64,000 nt of DNA from an uncultured Allomuricauda sp. GTDB lineage: Bacteria > Bacteroidota > Bacteroidia > Flavobacteriales > Flavobacteriaceae. The notes beneath the pieces were generated by a model. The model was not told where the DNA came from and made no database searches. It saw only the letters and a program-made list of their open reading frames with translations. The position numbers and the translations under genes were made by a program. Shown piece by piece: positions 50,145 through 60,300 of the stretch (position 1 is its first letter; each line of letters opens with the position of its first letter). The DNA is taken from assembly GCF_937884665.1 (NCBI RefSeq), contig NZ_CAKZYF010000106.1, forward strand, positions 1 through 64,000, written 5' to 3'.

Positions 50145-51881
50145 CTAAGATATAAAATCAAAGTATTCGAGCAAAATTTGGTCATTCTCCAATCTTGGCG
50201 TGAACACCTCTAAAATCTTTGGTTTTTCGGAAGTTGTATAAAAACTTTTGAGCGCATTTTGTAGCTCATTGGCATTAGTAGCCACCAAGTATTCAAACCC
50301 GAACATAGCAGCCAGGTGTTCGGCCGTCAGTTCATGTACCGTTTCAAAAAAAGATGAAAATTCGATGGTATCTTCTTTACCCGGAAGAATCCTAAAAATT
50401 CCACCTCCGTTATTATTGATATTGATTATCCTAAAGTCACTTCTCATGCCTTTGAACCAAAGACCATTGCTATCGTACAAAAAACTCAAGTCCCCTGTTA
50501 TCAGCAAGGTTGGCGAATCATGATGTACCGATGCTCCTACCGCTGTGGCCGTACTGCCATCAATACCGCTCGTACCTCGATTACAATAGACGCTCAGTGA
50601 GGCGTCCATGGGAAACAACTGGGTGTAGCGCACAGTAGAGCTATTTGCCAAATGCACCTGATAGTGTTTGGGTATGGTCATTTGAAGTTGATGGAAGACC
50701 GAAAAATCCGAATATCCAATCTTGTTGAGATAAGCCTCCCGTCTTTGTTCATAATTGGCTTTGACCCCATCCCATAACATGCGATACCCCTGCTCCGGTG
50801 CCTGCGGGCTGACAAGTGATTTAAAAAAAATAGTAGGTTCAATGGCAGCATGCCTCTCTAAACAAAAAAATGTATCGTATGCCCTATTTTGACCCACATG
50901 CCAATGGACTTTAGGGTTGTATTGACGAAGAAAAGCCTTGATTTTTTTGGATACGATCATTCCGCCCACGGTAAGCAGTAGGTCTGGTTGCAGTGCTTTA
51001 AAAAGTGCTTCTTTGTTTTCAGATTTTTCAATCGGGGCGATTATACTATCGATACTTGGGAAAAAGGCATCATGATGCACATTTGAGGTAGTTTCTGTAA
51101 AAACCACGACCGTGGTATCCGCTCCAAGTTTTTCCAGGACATCTTGGGCCAAAGTATCAGGTTGGGCTACGCCTATCAATACCATTTTTTTTGAAGAAGA
51201 AGACCAAATTTTAGAAAAATATTCGAGATCGTCCAGTTTTTCTAATCCTGGTAAAGCATCCTCCTCGGACGGTAATACCACTTTTAAATTGTTGGTCCGA
51301 CCGTAGAGAGGCTCTTCAAAAGGGACATTGATATGAACCGGAAGTCTTTTCACCATAGCGACTTCAAGGGCCTTCAATATTTCGAATTGATTATACGCTT
51401 GTATTTCCTGTTGTGTATGGACAAGCAAGGTTTTATCAAACTGGGCCATTACTTCGGTGGCATGGCTGACATCCTGCTTTAAGTTGGCGGAAAAACCTAT
51501 ATGTTTTTGAAAAATGTCAGTTTGGCGAATGGTCTGTCCATCACCTACATCAATTTTATAGGCGGGCCTATCGGCCGAAACGACAACCAAAGGGACTTCG
51601 CTATAATAAGCCTCTGCAACCGCCGGATAATAATTCAAGACCGCACTCCCGGAAGTGCACAATACGGCAACGGGTTCTTGCAGTTGCCTGGCCATTCCCA
51701 TGGCAAAAAAGCCGGCGCACCTCTCGTCAACAATGCTATAACAATTAAAATAAGATTGCTTTGCAAAGCTCAAGGTCAAAGGTGCGTTTCTTGAACCTGG
51801 TGAAATGACAATGTTTCTGATTCCTTTGGCCTGGAAGGTAAGCACAAGCTGTTGTGCTGAAGGAATGTCTGAGTAAATCAT
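50145..51881 (-). CDS. menD: 2-succinyl-5-enolpyruvyl-6-hydroxy-3-cyclohexene-1-carboxylate synthase
   Basis: 'ISPGSRNAPLTLSF', 'TSGSAVLNYYPAVAEAYYS', 'NRGTSGIDGSTATAVG', 'INNNGGGIFRILPG'. Confidence 0.93.
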   Translation of the reverse strand: MIYSDIPSAQQLVLTFQAKGIRNIVISPGSRNAPLTLSFAKQSYFNCYSIVDERCAGFFAMGMARQLQEPVAVLCTSGSAVLNYYPAVAEAYYSEVPLVVVSADRPAYKIDVGDGQTIRQTDIFQKHIGFSANLKQDVSHATEVMAQFDKTLLVHTQQEIQAYNQFEILKALEVAMVKRLPVHINVPFEEPLYGRTNNLKVVLPSEEDALPGLEKLDDLEYFSKIWSSSSKKMVLIGVAQPDTLAQDVLEKLGADTTVVVFTETTSNVHHDAFFPSIDSIIAPIEKSENKEALFKALQPDLLLTVGGMIVSKKIKAFLRQYNPKVHWHVGQNRAYDTFFCLERHAAIEPTIFFKSLVSPQAPEQGYRMLWDGVKANYEQRREAYLNKIGYSDFSVFHQLQMTIPKHYQVHLANSSTVRYTQLFPMDASLSVYCNRGTSGIDGSTATAVGASVHHDSPTLLITGDLSFLYDSNGLWFKGMRSDFRIININNNGGGIFRILPGKEDTIEFSSFFETVHELTAEHLAAMFGFEYLVATNANELQNALKSFYTTSEKPKILEVFTPRLENDQILLEYFDFIS

Positions 51882-51933
51882 GGAATGCAAAAATAAAACC
51901 GAAAAGACAAATTCCCCAAAACCAAGACTGAAT

Positions 51934-52998
51934 TTATAGGATATTCATCATGGTCCTGCTCTTATTTTGGGTTTCTTCCCATTCCTTTACTGGAGAAGAA
52001 CCAGATGTAATCCCCCCACCTACATAAATCTGCACCCGGTCACCGAACAATTGCATACAGCGCAAATTGACGTAAAAGCTGCTTGTGAGGTCTCTACCCT
52101 TATTCAATTCACCAAGATAGCCGGTATAATACATTCTCTGGTAGCTCTCATTTTCTTGAATGAAGGTTTTTGCCAAATCCCTTGGATATCCGCAAACGGC
52201 AGGTGTTGGGTGAAGCAGGTCCACAATTTTTTTTATTGAGGTACTGTCGGAAAGTCTTGCTTGAAATTCAGACTTTAGATGCCAAAGTTTACCTGCCAAA
52301 ATGGTTTGGGGTCCACTAATTTCCAGATCGTGAACTTCTGCCGATAGTTTATTTTTTATAAATGTTGTAACCACTTGTTGCTCTAAACGCTCTTTTTCGC
52401 TCCATTGTGGTTCCTGTTCTTCTTCGTAGGGAAGCGTTCCTGCAAGAGACATGGTTTTCAAGCGACCACCAACCACTTCCATGAAGGTTTCGGGAGTAGC
52501 GCCTATCCACAGGCCGGTCTGGGGATGAAAGAACAAATAGCAAAAAGCTGATGGATATAAATTCAGTAAGCGAACTGTTAGGGTTTTTATATCCACCTCA
52601 ACCTTGACCTCAATTTTTCTAGAAAGTACCACTTTTTGCAGGGGACCCGAACACATGGTGTCAATTGCCTTTTGAACCAATTCCAAATATTCTGACTTTC
52701 CAGCATCATAGCTAGGAAAGCTATCCGCGGCAGTTTCAATCTTTGCAATGGTGAAGGGCGCTTTAACTTCATCATCAGGAATCAGAAGAACTGGACTTTC
52801 GCCACTTTTATAGGGTGCGAATACAAAGCCTCGTTTGTCAAAGTCTGAAGCATAGTAAACCTTTCGGGTCGATTGGAAAACTGCTTTGACCTCAGTTTCA
52901 AAGGGCTTTCGATATAAGCAAACAGGAAAATTGGTATCAATCGCATATTGGACCCGATCCAAAAGTTCATGGAATTTCTTATTGTCGGGGTAATGCAA
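51934..52998 (-). CDS. menF: Isochorismate synthase (chorismate-binding)
   Basis: 354 aa; 'LQKVVLSRKIEV', 'GATPETFMEV', 'TPAVCGYPRDLAKTFI', 'YVGGGITSGSSPVKEWEET'. Confidence 0.88.
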   Translation of the reverse strand: MHYPDNKKFHELLDRVQYAIDTNFPVCLYRKPFETEVKAVFQSTRKVYYASDFDKRGFVFAPYKSGESPVLLIPDDEVKAPFTIAKIETAADSFPSYDAGKSEYLELVQKAIDTMCSGPLQKVVLSRKIEVKVEVDIKTLTVRLLNLYPSAFCYLFFHPQTGLWIGATPETFMEVVGGRLKTMSLAGTLPYEEEQEPQWSEKERLEQQVVTTFIKNKLSAEVHDLEISGPQTILAGKLWHLKSEFQARLSDSTSIKKIVDLLHPTPAVCGYPRDLAKTFIQENESYQRMYYTGYLGELNKGRDLTSSFYVNLRCMQLFGDRVQIYVGGGITSGSSPVKEWEETQNKSRTMMNIL

Positions 52999-53401
52999 TG
53001 GTAGTCAATTTACAGTTCGATATTAAGTTTCCCGCTTCATCCGTGATTTTTATCTCCCACAGTTGGGTGGTACGCCCATTATGTATCATGGCCGCCTTGG
53101 CGTAGACAAATCCTTCGGTAACTGACTTAACATGATTGGCAGATATTTCAATACCACGAACGTAGAATTCCTTAGCATCCAAAAAAACATAAGAAGCGGC
53201 ACTACCCACGCTTTCTGCAAGTGCCACGGAAGCACCTCCATGCAAAACCCCATCCGGTTGATGGACCTTTGGGGTTACCGGCATTTTAGCCACCAGAAAA
53301 TTTTCACCAACATCTACATATTCAATGTCCAAGGTTTCCATTAAGGTGTTCGTACAAATTTGATTGCAAATGGACAGAATTTTTTCCTTGTGTTCCTTCA
53401 T
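52979..53401 (-). CDS. Hotdog-fold thioesterase (candidate DHNA-CoA thioesterase)
   Basis: 140 aa PaaI/YdiI-like; 'QPDGVLHGGASVALAESVGSAAS'; overlaps the isochorismate synthase gene. Confidence 0.82.
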   Translation of the reverse strand: MKEHKEKILSICNQICTNTLMETLDIEYVDVGENFLVAKMPVTPKVHQPDGVLHGGASVALAESVGSAASYVFLDAKEFYVRGIEISANHVKSVTEGFVYAKAAMIHNGRTTQLWEIKITDEAGNLISNCKLTTIALPRQ

Positions 53402-53457
53402 CCTGCTATTTTTTGTAAAATTACGGAAAGCTTTTGCAATAGATTTATAAAACCAAC

Positions 53458-54105
53458 ATGTCCGCTAAAGAAAAGAAGGTTGCCTACACCTCCCAAAACA
53501 CCTACTGTACCCTGAATCAGTTCACTCAAAAAACCGAGCGGGTCTGGTTGGTATTTCATGGTATCGGATACCTGAGCAGATATTTTTTGAAACATTTCTC
53601 ACATCTTAATTCAGATGAAAACTATTTCATTGCCCCGCAAGCACCATCTAAATATTATTTGAAAAATGAATACAAATACGTCGGTGCCAGCTGGTTGACC
53701 AAAGAAAATACCAAGATGGAAACTGAGAATCTCATGGCCTATTTGGACCAAGTTTGTCTTGCTGAAGCAATTCTGAGTCATTCTAAGCTTGTTGTTTTCG
53801 GTTTTTCCCAAGGTGTTTCTGTCGCACTAAGATGGATAGCAAAGCGGAAAATAGATTGCCAAACGCTGGTTTTGTATGCGGGCGGTATTCCCAACGAATT
53901 GAATGCACAAAATTTTGAACACTTGAATTTTGACCAGATACAAATCAAAGCTGTTTATGGTGAGCAAGATGCATATTTGAATGAAAAAAGACTGGTTCAC
54001 GAAAAGGAAAAGCTCGACCTATTATTTCAAAAACAACATGAAGTGATTACTTTTAAGGGAGGCCACGAGATGGTACCAAAGGTGTTGAGCAGATTGGTTC
54101 CCTAA
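53458..54105 (+). CDS. Alpha/beta hydrolase (phospholipase/carboxylesterase-like)
   Basis: 215 aa; 'VFGFSQGVSVALR' (GxSxG), 'GEQDAYL', 'GGHEM' triad. Confidence 0.8.
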   Translation: MSAKEKKVAYTSQNTYCTLNQFTQKTERVWLVFHGIGYLSRYFLKHFSHLNSDENYFIAPQAPSKYYLKNEYKYVGASWLTKENTKMETENLMAYLDQVCLAEAILSHSKLVVFGFSQGVSVALRWIAKRKIDCQTLVLYAGGIPNELNAQNFEHLNFDQIQIKAVYGEQDAYLNEKRLVHEKEKLDLLFQKQHEVITFKGGHEMVPKVLSRLVP

Positions 54106-54109
54106 CGGT

Positions 54110-55036
54110 TTAATTGGGGGTTTCAGCATCTGTAACCTCGGGATAGTAGGCTATTTTACGCGTCGTATATGCGTTGCCCGGGGTCACTATTTTTTTTATC
54201 CAATTTTTGGTTGGATTGTTATCGAACTGAAAAATGTAGGTTTTGACCGATTTTGCATTCTGGGTTTCCGTTGTTTCCTTCGTCAACATGCCATCCGCAT
54301 CGTAACCAAAAGTGAGCTTTTCGTGGGATACGAATTGTTTTTGCGTGGCATCATACGTGAACCTTTCTGATTTTAATCGCTTACCAATTGCATTGAAGGT
54401 TTCCTCCAAGGCACGGTTGGGTTCTCCATCTAAAAATTCCTTGGTGAGAATAATTTTAAAAGTCTGGCCACCACTTCTCTTTTCTGAGGTCCGAATTGAT
54501 TTCTGCAAAATACCATTGGTCGAAAAACTCTGGGTCATTTCGCTCTTGTACTGCTGATATTCCACCGTGGTCTCATCCACTCCTCCTCCATGGGAAGTTG
54601 TAAGCTTTACAAGTTGCCCCTTATCATCGTATTCGTATTCCTGTTGCTCCAAAAACTGCTTGTCGTATGAAATTATTTTTTCCTTGACTTTTTTGAGTGA
54701 ATCCGTCTCGATAGTGTAAAAATTGGCCATGGAGGTAGATGCATCCAAAACCTCATCCTTATAGCTTTCCATACGCTTTTCTACAAGTTCCTCCCCTTTA
54801 TATTTGTAAAGGGTGATATCCTGGTCGGATTCATTGTATCGGGTAACCGAGCGGACCAACCTACTTTTTTCATCAAACTCAAAAAGCTCTCTTCCATAGT
54901 CAGTTATCACCAAGCACGATTTTACGTTTCCGCGTAGGTCAAAATCTTCAACATTGAAAATTTGAATGTCCTGCGCGATTCCCGTTCCGCCAAAAATCAA
55001 AAAGACCAGTACAAGTGAGGTGTAGTTTTTTATCAT
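54110..55036 (-). CDS. Exported hypothetical protein with RHS/YD-like tyrosine repeats
   Basis: 308 aa; signal peptide; 'YDYGRELFEFDEKSRLVRS'-type repeats (YDDKGQLVKLT, YDADGMLTKET). Confidence 0.65.
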   Translation of the reverse strand: MIKNYTSLVLVFLIFGGTGIAQDIQIFNVEDFDLRGNVKSCLVITDYGRELFEFDEKSRLVRSVTRYNESDQDITLYKYKGEELVEKRMESYKDEVLDASTSMANFYTIETDSLKKVKEKIISYDKQFLEQQEYEYDDKGQLVKLTTSHGGGVDETTVEYQQYKSEMTQSFSTNGILQKSIRTSEKRSGGQTFKIILTKEFLDGEPNRALEETFNAIGKRLKSERFTYDATQKQFVSHEKLTFGYDADGMLTKETTETQNAKSVKTYIFQFDNNPTKNWIKKIVTPGNAYTTRKIAYYPEVTDAETPN

Positions 55037-55473
55037 ATGCCAAAATTAGTCCGAAGCTATAAATTAAAAAATCAAAAGCAATGCCAGAACGTAAATATTA
55101 ACCTAAAGATAGTACGGGTATTCAATAGTTACCATGTAAATCATATGAAAACAACACTTTGAAATTCCATACGCTATGACGATACCCACAAACGCCGATA
55201 AAACGCAAAGTAAAAGGATTTGAGAAGTCCCTGTTAAAAAACGAGTATCATCCTTCTTAAAACCATTGCATGCATGCTAAATACGTGCCCCCTTTTTATT
55301 CTATTTGTGAAGCCCAAATAGAAATCTGGGTAGTGTCCTATACATTGAATTCGCATTCTTTTGATCAGCGTAAATCCCGAATTGAAATTATGCTTTCCTT
55401 CCTTTTTTGACTTTACTTCCTTATAATTACTCTGACCAGCATTTGTACCTCCTACTGTTCCATAAACAATCTT

Positions 55474-57072
55474 TTGACTAATTTTAGCAAATTTTTTACC
55501 AAAACATTACTCATGAAAACCCTCTTGTGGTGTTCCACTTTCCTTTTTTTATCCTGTCATCCATCCCATAAAGCAGTTTCCCAGAATAAACCTTTAAAAA
55601 AAGCTATAAATCCCGTTAAATATGCCGAAAGCATAACCCAGGACGAACTAAAAACGCATTTGTTCGTCTATGCGTCGGATGAATTCCAAGGCAGGGAAAC
55701 CGGGAGTCCCGGACAGAAAAAGGCAGTAGAATATTTAAAAAAGTATTATGAAAAGCTCGGGATTCCCGCGGCGAAGACAAATGGCGACTATTTTCAAAAA
55801 GTGCCGCTCCAAAAAATGAGTGCCCCAGATGGCAGTCTTAGTGTAGGAAGTTCGGTTTTCCAACTGGGGGAAGAGATAGTTGCGTTTACCGGAGCCAACA
55901 ACACATATAAAGAATTCGTATATATCGGATATGGTATTGAGGAAGAAAGTTATTCCGATTATTCTACCATCGATGTAGAAGGCAAAGCCGTTCTTATCAA
56001 GTCCGGAGAACCAAAAAACGATGATGGTTCTTTTTTGTTGTCCGGCAACCAAGAGGCCTCGGTATGGAGCAGTATGTCCGAGGGAATTGGTAAAAAAACA
56101 ACTTTGGCTTTTGAAAAAGGGGCCCAGGCCATACTTTATTATGACGACGAGAATTATGCAAGATATCAACAGTATTTCACGTATATCAAAAACAGTAAAA
56201 ACCCAAAAATGTCCTTAAGGGACGAAACGAACAAGAACGCGCTATTGGTCATCGATAAAACCGTCGCAACGCTTTTGCACAAGGACATCGTTGAAGATCA
56301 CGTACCCAAATCGATACCCGTAGACCTAAAATTTCAAATCGAAAGCACGGGATGGGTAGATTCTGAAAATGTGGTGGCCTTTATAAAGGGGAGCACCAAA
56401 CCAGAGGAATATGTGATCGTATCTTCCCATCTAGATCATATTGGTGTTACACCAGATGGACAAGTCAACAATGGTGCTGATGATGATGGCTCGGGAAGTG
56501 TTGCACTTCTGGAAATCGCCCAGGCGTTTAAGAAAGCTAAAGATGCTGGCAATGGTCCACGACGTTCTCTTGTTTTTTTGCATGTGACCGGAGAGGAAAA
56601 AGGATTGCTCGGTTCTAAATACTACACAGATTATAATCCTATTTTTCACTAGGAACAAACAGTGGCCGACCTAAACATTGATATGGTGGGAAGAATTGAC
56701 CCTAAGCGTGAAGGTGACCGAAATTATGTCTATTTGATAGGTTCCGATAAGTTAAGTACGGAATTGCATGAATTATCAGAAGAGGTCAACCAAAAGTATA
56801 TGCAGATTGAATTGGATTATACCTACAACGACGATAATGATCCGAACCGTTTCTATTATCGGAGCGATCATTACAATTTTGCAAAGAACAATATTCCGAT
56901 TATCTTCTACTTCAACGGAACGCACGAAGACTACCATCGTCCCGGTGATACACCAGATAAAATAAATTATGACCTTTTGGAAAATCGAACCCGGCTTGTT
57001 TTTTACACGGCATGGGAACTGGCCAACCGGGAGAATAGGATTACTGTGGACAAAGCAGAGGAACAACAATAA
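55474..57072 (+). pseudogene. M28 family metallopeptidase interrupted by one in-frame TAG (56650-56652)
   Basis: ORFs 55474..56652 and 56662..57072 share a frame; 'SSHLDHIG', 'NGADDDGSGSVALLE' and 'TGEEKGLLGSKYY' lie upstream of TAG, 'NIDMVGRID' and 'HEDYHRPGDTPDKINYD' downstream. Confidence 0.85.
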
Positions 57073-57083
57073 GTTATACCCAT

Positions 57084-57117
57084 AAAAAAAGCTCCTTAAT
57101 ACAGGAGCTCTTTTTTT
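57084..57117. terminator. Intrinsic terminator between the M28 gene and convergent tRNA-His
   Basis: AAAAAAAGCTCCT taatac AGGAGCT CTTTTTTT; A-run and T-run on either side allow both directions. Confidence 0.8.
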
Positions 57118-57118
57118 G

Positions 57119-57192
57119 GGTGGAAGACCGGGTTCGAACCGGCGACCTCTGGAACCACAATCCAGCGCTCTAACCAACTGAGCTACAACCAC
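57119..57192 (-). tRNA. tRNA-His(GTG)
   Basis: Minus strand GTGGTTGTAGCTCAGTTGGTTAGAGCGCTGGATTGTGGTTCCAGAGGTCGCCGGTTCGAACCCGGTCTTCCACC; anticodon loop TTGTGGT = GTG; genomic G at the -1 position. Confidence 0.93.
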
Positions 57193-57488
57193 CATTTTAG
57201 CGGACGCAAAGGTAGATTTTTTTATCAATTCTGTCAAAAGAATTATTCAATCCCATTCTTTTTCGATAGACCATTTGCGTCATACAGAAAGGCAAGTCAT
57301 TGATATGCACCCACTCACCAAAAAATCCATAGATGCCTTTTTTTGTAAAACCTCGATGACGGACATTTCCGATGGAAGTAAACCTACAAAATTCGACGTT
57401 TCACAACATTAAATTTTACGTTGACCACGCAAAACCTATTTTTGGCCAGTTTATAACCAAATCGCGTTAATATCCCGAATCGATAAAT

Positions 57489-59564
57489 ATGGTCCGCAAC
57501 CACCTAAAATTCTTTTTTTCAAAACTAGGTCTTGTCGCCATATTGCTAGTATTTTCCTTACCGCTTCAATCACAAAAGGGCAAAAGGGATAGCATTGCCT
57601 ACCGCATCAAAAGACTGGAATCAACCAACCAGTTCAATGCCAAAGATTCTGTCCACATTGATTTATTGGCAAATCTAGCCAGACATTATCGATTTATAAA
57701 CAATGATAGCCTGTACAAAATTTCCAAACGTGTTCTGTCCTTGAGCCAAGATATAGGGTACAAACTGGGAGAAGTAAACGCCTTGGAAAACATTGGTAGA
57801 TATCACTCGGACCATGGAAAATACGAGAAGGCACTTGTTCATTTCAAAAAGGCACTACAACTATCGCGAAAAATTGGAGACACAAAAGCTGAACTCAACA
57901 TAATCAATGATTTGGGGCATGATTATGCCTACACAGGCAATTACGCCGAAGCCTTGAATCTGTATCTTATCGGTCTGGATGTTGCGCAACAGACCGAAAA
58001 CAACTACATGCTCTCCATCCTTAATGAAAATATCGCAGCGCTTTATGTAAATCAAAAGGATTTTAAGAATGCGCTGACCTTTTACGATAGGGTGCAACGC
58101 ATAAATAAGGAGGTGGGCAACGAAGTGTTCCACGCGGAAACGCAAAGCAATATGGCCGCGCTTTATAAAAACGCAAAGAACTTTGAACTGGCCATGTTCA
58201 ATGTCAATAAAAGTATCACCACCTTTGAGAGATTGAAGATTTACGATTGGTTGGCCTATGCATATGAAGTGAAGGGAAGTATTTATCTGGAACAAAAAAA
58301 ATATCAGTGGGCCTTATATTGGTACGATCAGAGTAGTATGCTCCACCAAATACGGTTGCAGGATGATCGTGAGAAAATCAACTTGCTCAATGGGATGGCG
58401 AAGGTTTACTTAGGTCTGGACAGGGACAGTCTTTCATTGGCCACCGTACAGGAGGGGTTTCAACTTTCCAAAAAAATAAAATCACTTCAGGGACAAATTG
58501 ATTGCTCGGAAACCTTATATCTTATCCACAAGAAAAAAAAGGATAGCGATATCGCCTTATCCTATCTGGAACTGTTTAAGCGACTCTCCGATTCGCTGTC
58601 CAAGGACAAGAACAAGCAAAGTTTGGCCCTTTTAGAAACGAAGTTGCAATATCAACAGGAAAAGCAAGAGCTTATTGCTTCAAACAAAACCGCATTGGCC
58701 AAACAAAGGAACTACATTTATTTTTCCGTGCTCATGGTCTTGATTCTTTCTACCGTGATATTCTTAATTCGAAGAAGTGAGAAAATCCAGAAAAAATTGA
58801 ATCGGGAACTGAAGGAAAAGTCCCGTGTGGTCAGCAAAAGAGAAAATCAGTTGACCGAAATCAACAAGACAAAAACGAAGCTATTCTCAATAATCGGGCA
58901 TGATCTACGGGGTCCGATTGGAGCTTTACAAGGCATGTTGAAATTATTTTCCGACGGCGAAATCAGTAAAAACGAATTCCTTTCATTCATCCCCAAATTA
59001 AGGAACGATGTGGAGAACATATCTTTTGCACTGAACAATTTGTTGTCGTGGGGACAGACCCAATTAAATGGCGTGACCACCAAACCCAAACGCATCCATT
59101 TTGAAAAACTGGTCTTGGATAACATTAAACTGCTTTCTGAAGTCGCTGCCAGCAAATCGATTAAAATAATGAACCAACTACCTGAGAACATAGTACTTTG
59201 GGCCGACTACAACCAAGTCGATATTGTGGTACGGAATCTGCTCAGCAATGCTATAAAATTTACGCCGGATGCCGGACTAATAACCATAGATGCCAAAGAA
59301 ATCGGGGATGTATGGCAGATCATGATCCGTGACACAGGTATTGGCATGAACAAGGAAATTCAAAAGAAGATTTTTGTCGATACTACCAATATTACCACCT
59401 ACGGAACCAATAACGAACGAGGGACGGGATTGGGACTATCACTTTGCAGGGAAATGATCAATAAGAATCGGGGTCAGATATGGGTTGAAAGTACACTTCG
59501 TAAAGGTTCCACTTTCTACTTTACCATTCCAAAGGCCGAAAAGCGCTACCAACAAGCTAGCTGA
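57489..59564 (+). CDS. TPR sensor histidine kinase (HisKA + HATPase)
   Basis: 691 aa; TPR repeats, TM, 'LFSIIGHDLRGPIGALQGML', 'NLLSNAIKFTPDAG', 'GTGLGLSLCREMI'. Confidence 0.92.
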   Translation: MVRNHLKFFFSKLGLVAILLVFSLPLQSQKGKRDSIAYRIKRLESTNQFNAKDSVHIDLLANLARHYRFINNDSLYKISKRVLSLSQDIGYKLGEVNALENIGRYHSDHGKYEKALVHFKKALQLSRKIGDTKAELNIINDLGHDYAYTGNYAEALNLYLIGLDVAQQTENNYMLSILNENIAALYVNQKDFKNALTFYDRVQRINKEVGNEVFHAETQSNMAALYKNAKNFELAMFNVNKSITTFERLKIYDWLAYAYEVKGSIYLEQKKYQWALYWYDQSSMLHQIRLQDDREKINLLNGMAKVYLGLDRDSLSLATVQEGFQLSKKIKSLQGQIDCSETLYLIHKKKKDSDIALSYLELFKRLSDSLSKDKNKQSLALLETKLQYQQEKQELIASNKTALAKQRNYIYFSVLMVLILSTVIFLIRRSEKIQKKLNRELKEKSRVVSKRENQLTEINKTKTKLFSIIGHDLRGPIGALQGMLKLFSDGEISKNEFLSFIPKLRNDVENISFALNNLLSWGQTQLNGVTTKPKRIHFEKLVLDNIKLLSEVAASKSIKIMNQLPENIVLWADYNQVDIVVRNLLSNAIKFTPDAGLITIDAKEIGDVWQIMIRDTGIGMNKEIQKKIFVDTTNITTYGTNNERGTGLGLSLCREMINKNRGQIWVESTLRKGSTFYFTIPKAEKRYQQAS

Positions 59565-60287
59565 TCAAAGAAGTGCTCCTAAGTGGTCCACGGCCACCAA
59601 TCTTTCTACAGTGAAGCCCTCTGCGTACTCCACACCGACCAATCTTCCCAAATCGCGTGCACGATATTTTACACTTTCCAAAAAATTCTTACTACTTATC
59701 GGGGTTTCCGGTTCATCGCTATCTGGATCAAAAAACTGGGAGCTGTAGGCCATAATCGCCTCAGTTTTCTTATCGATGTATCCCGATACGTCCACTGCGA
59801 AGTCAGGATTTAGGTTTTTCCATTGAATGTAGTGGTACAACGCTATGGGGCGCCAAGCTTCCTGCCATCTTTCTTCTCCGTCCATTTTAGTATCAATTTT
59901 TACCAAACCACTCAGAAAACAGGCATCACTCACCAAATTACTGCCCTTGGCATGATCTATATGACGGTCTTCCACGGCATTGCACAGAACAAGGTCCGGT
60001 CTGTATTTACGGACCATTTTGATGATCTCCATCTGATGCCTTTTGTCGTTGACAAAGAAACCATCGGCAAATTCTAAATTCTCCCGAACGGCAATTCCAA
60101 GAATTTTCGCTGCTGCCGCTGCTTCTTTATCTCGTATTTCCGCGGATCCCCGGGTTCCGAGTTCACCGCGTGTCAAATCTACTATTCCCACTTTTTTTCC
60201 AAGTGCGACTTCTTTGGCAATGGTACCACCGGCACCAAGTTCCGCATCATCTGGATGGGCACCGAATACTAAAATATCCAATTTCAT
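59565..60287 (-). CDS. bshB1: Bacillithiol biosynthesis deacetylase BshB1
   Basis: 240 aa; 'MKLDILVFGAHPDDAELGAGGTIAKEV', 'DLTRGELGTRGSAEIRDKEA', 'HIDHAKGSNLVSDACFLSGL'. Confidence 0.92.
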   Translation of the reverse strand: MKLDILVFGAHPDDAELGAGGTIAKEVALGKKVGIVDLTRGELGTRGSAEIRDKEAAAAAKILGIAVRENLEFADGFFVNDKRHQMEIIKMVRKYRPDLVLCNAVEDRHIDHAKGSNLVSDACFLSGLVKIDTKMDGEERWQEAWRPIALYHYIQWKNLNPDFAVDVSGYIDKKTEAIMAYSSQFFDPDSDEPETPISSKNFLESVKYRARDLGRLVGVEYAEGFTVERLVAVDHLGALL

Positions 60288-60300
60288 AAGGAAAGGGTCA

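Noticed and set aside
56662-57072. 136 aa ORF as an independent gene
   Set aside because: It is the C-terminal end of the M28 peptidase in the same frame after a single TAG; there is no plausible independent function.
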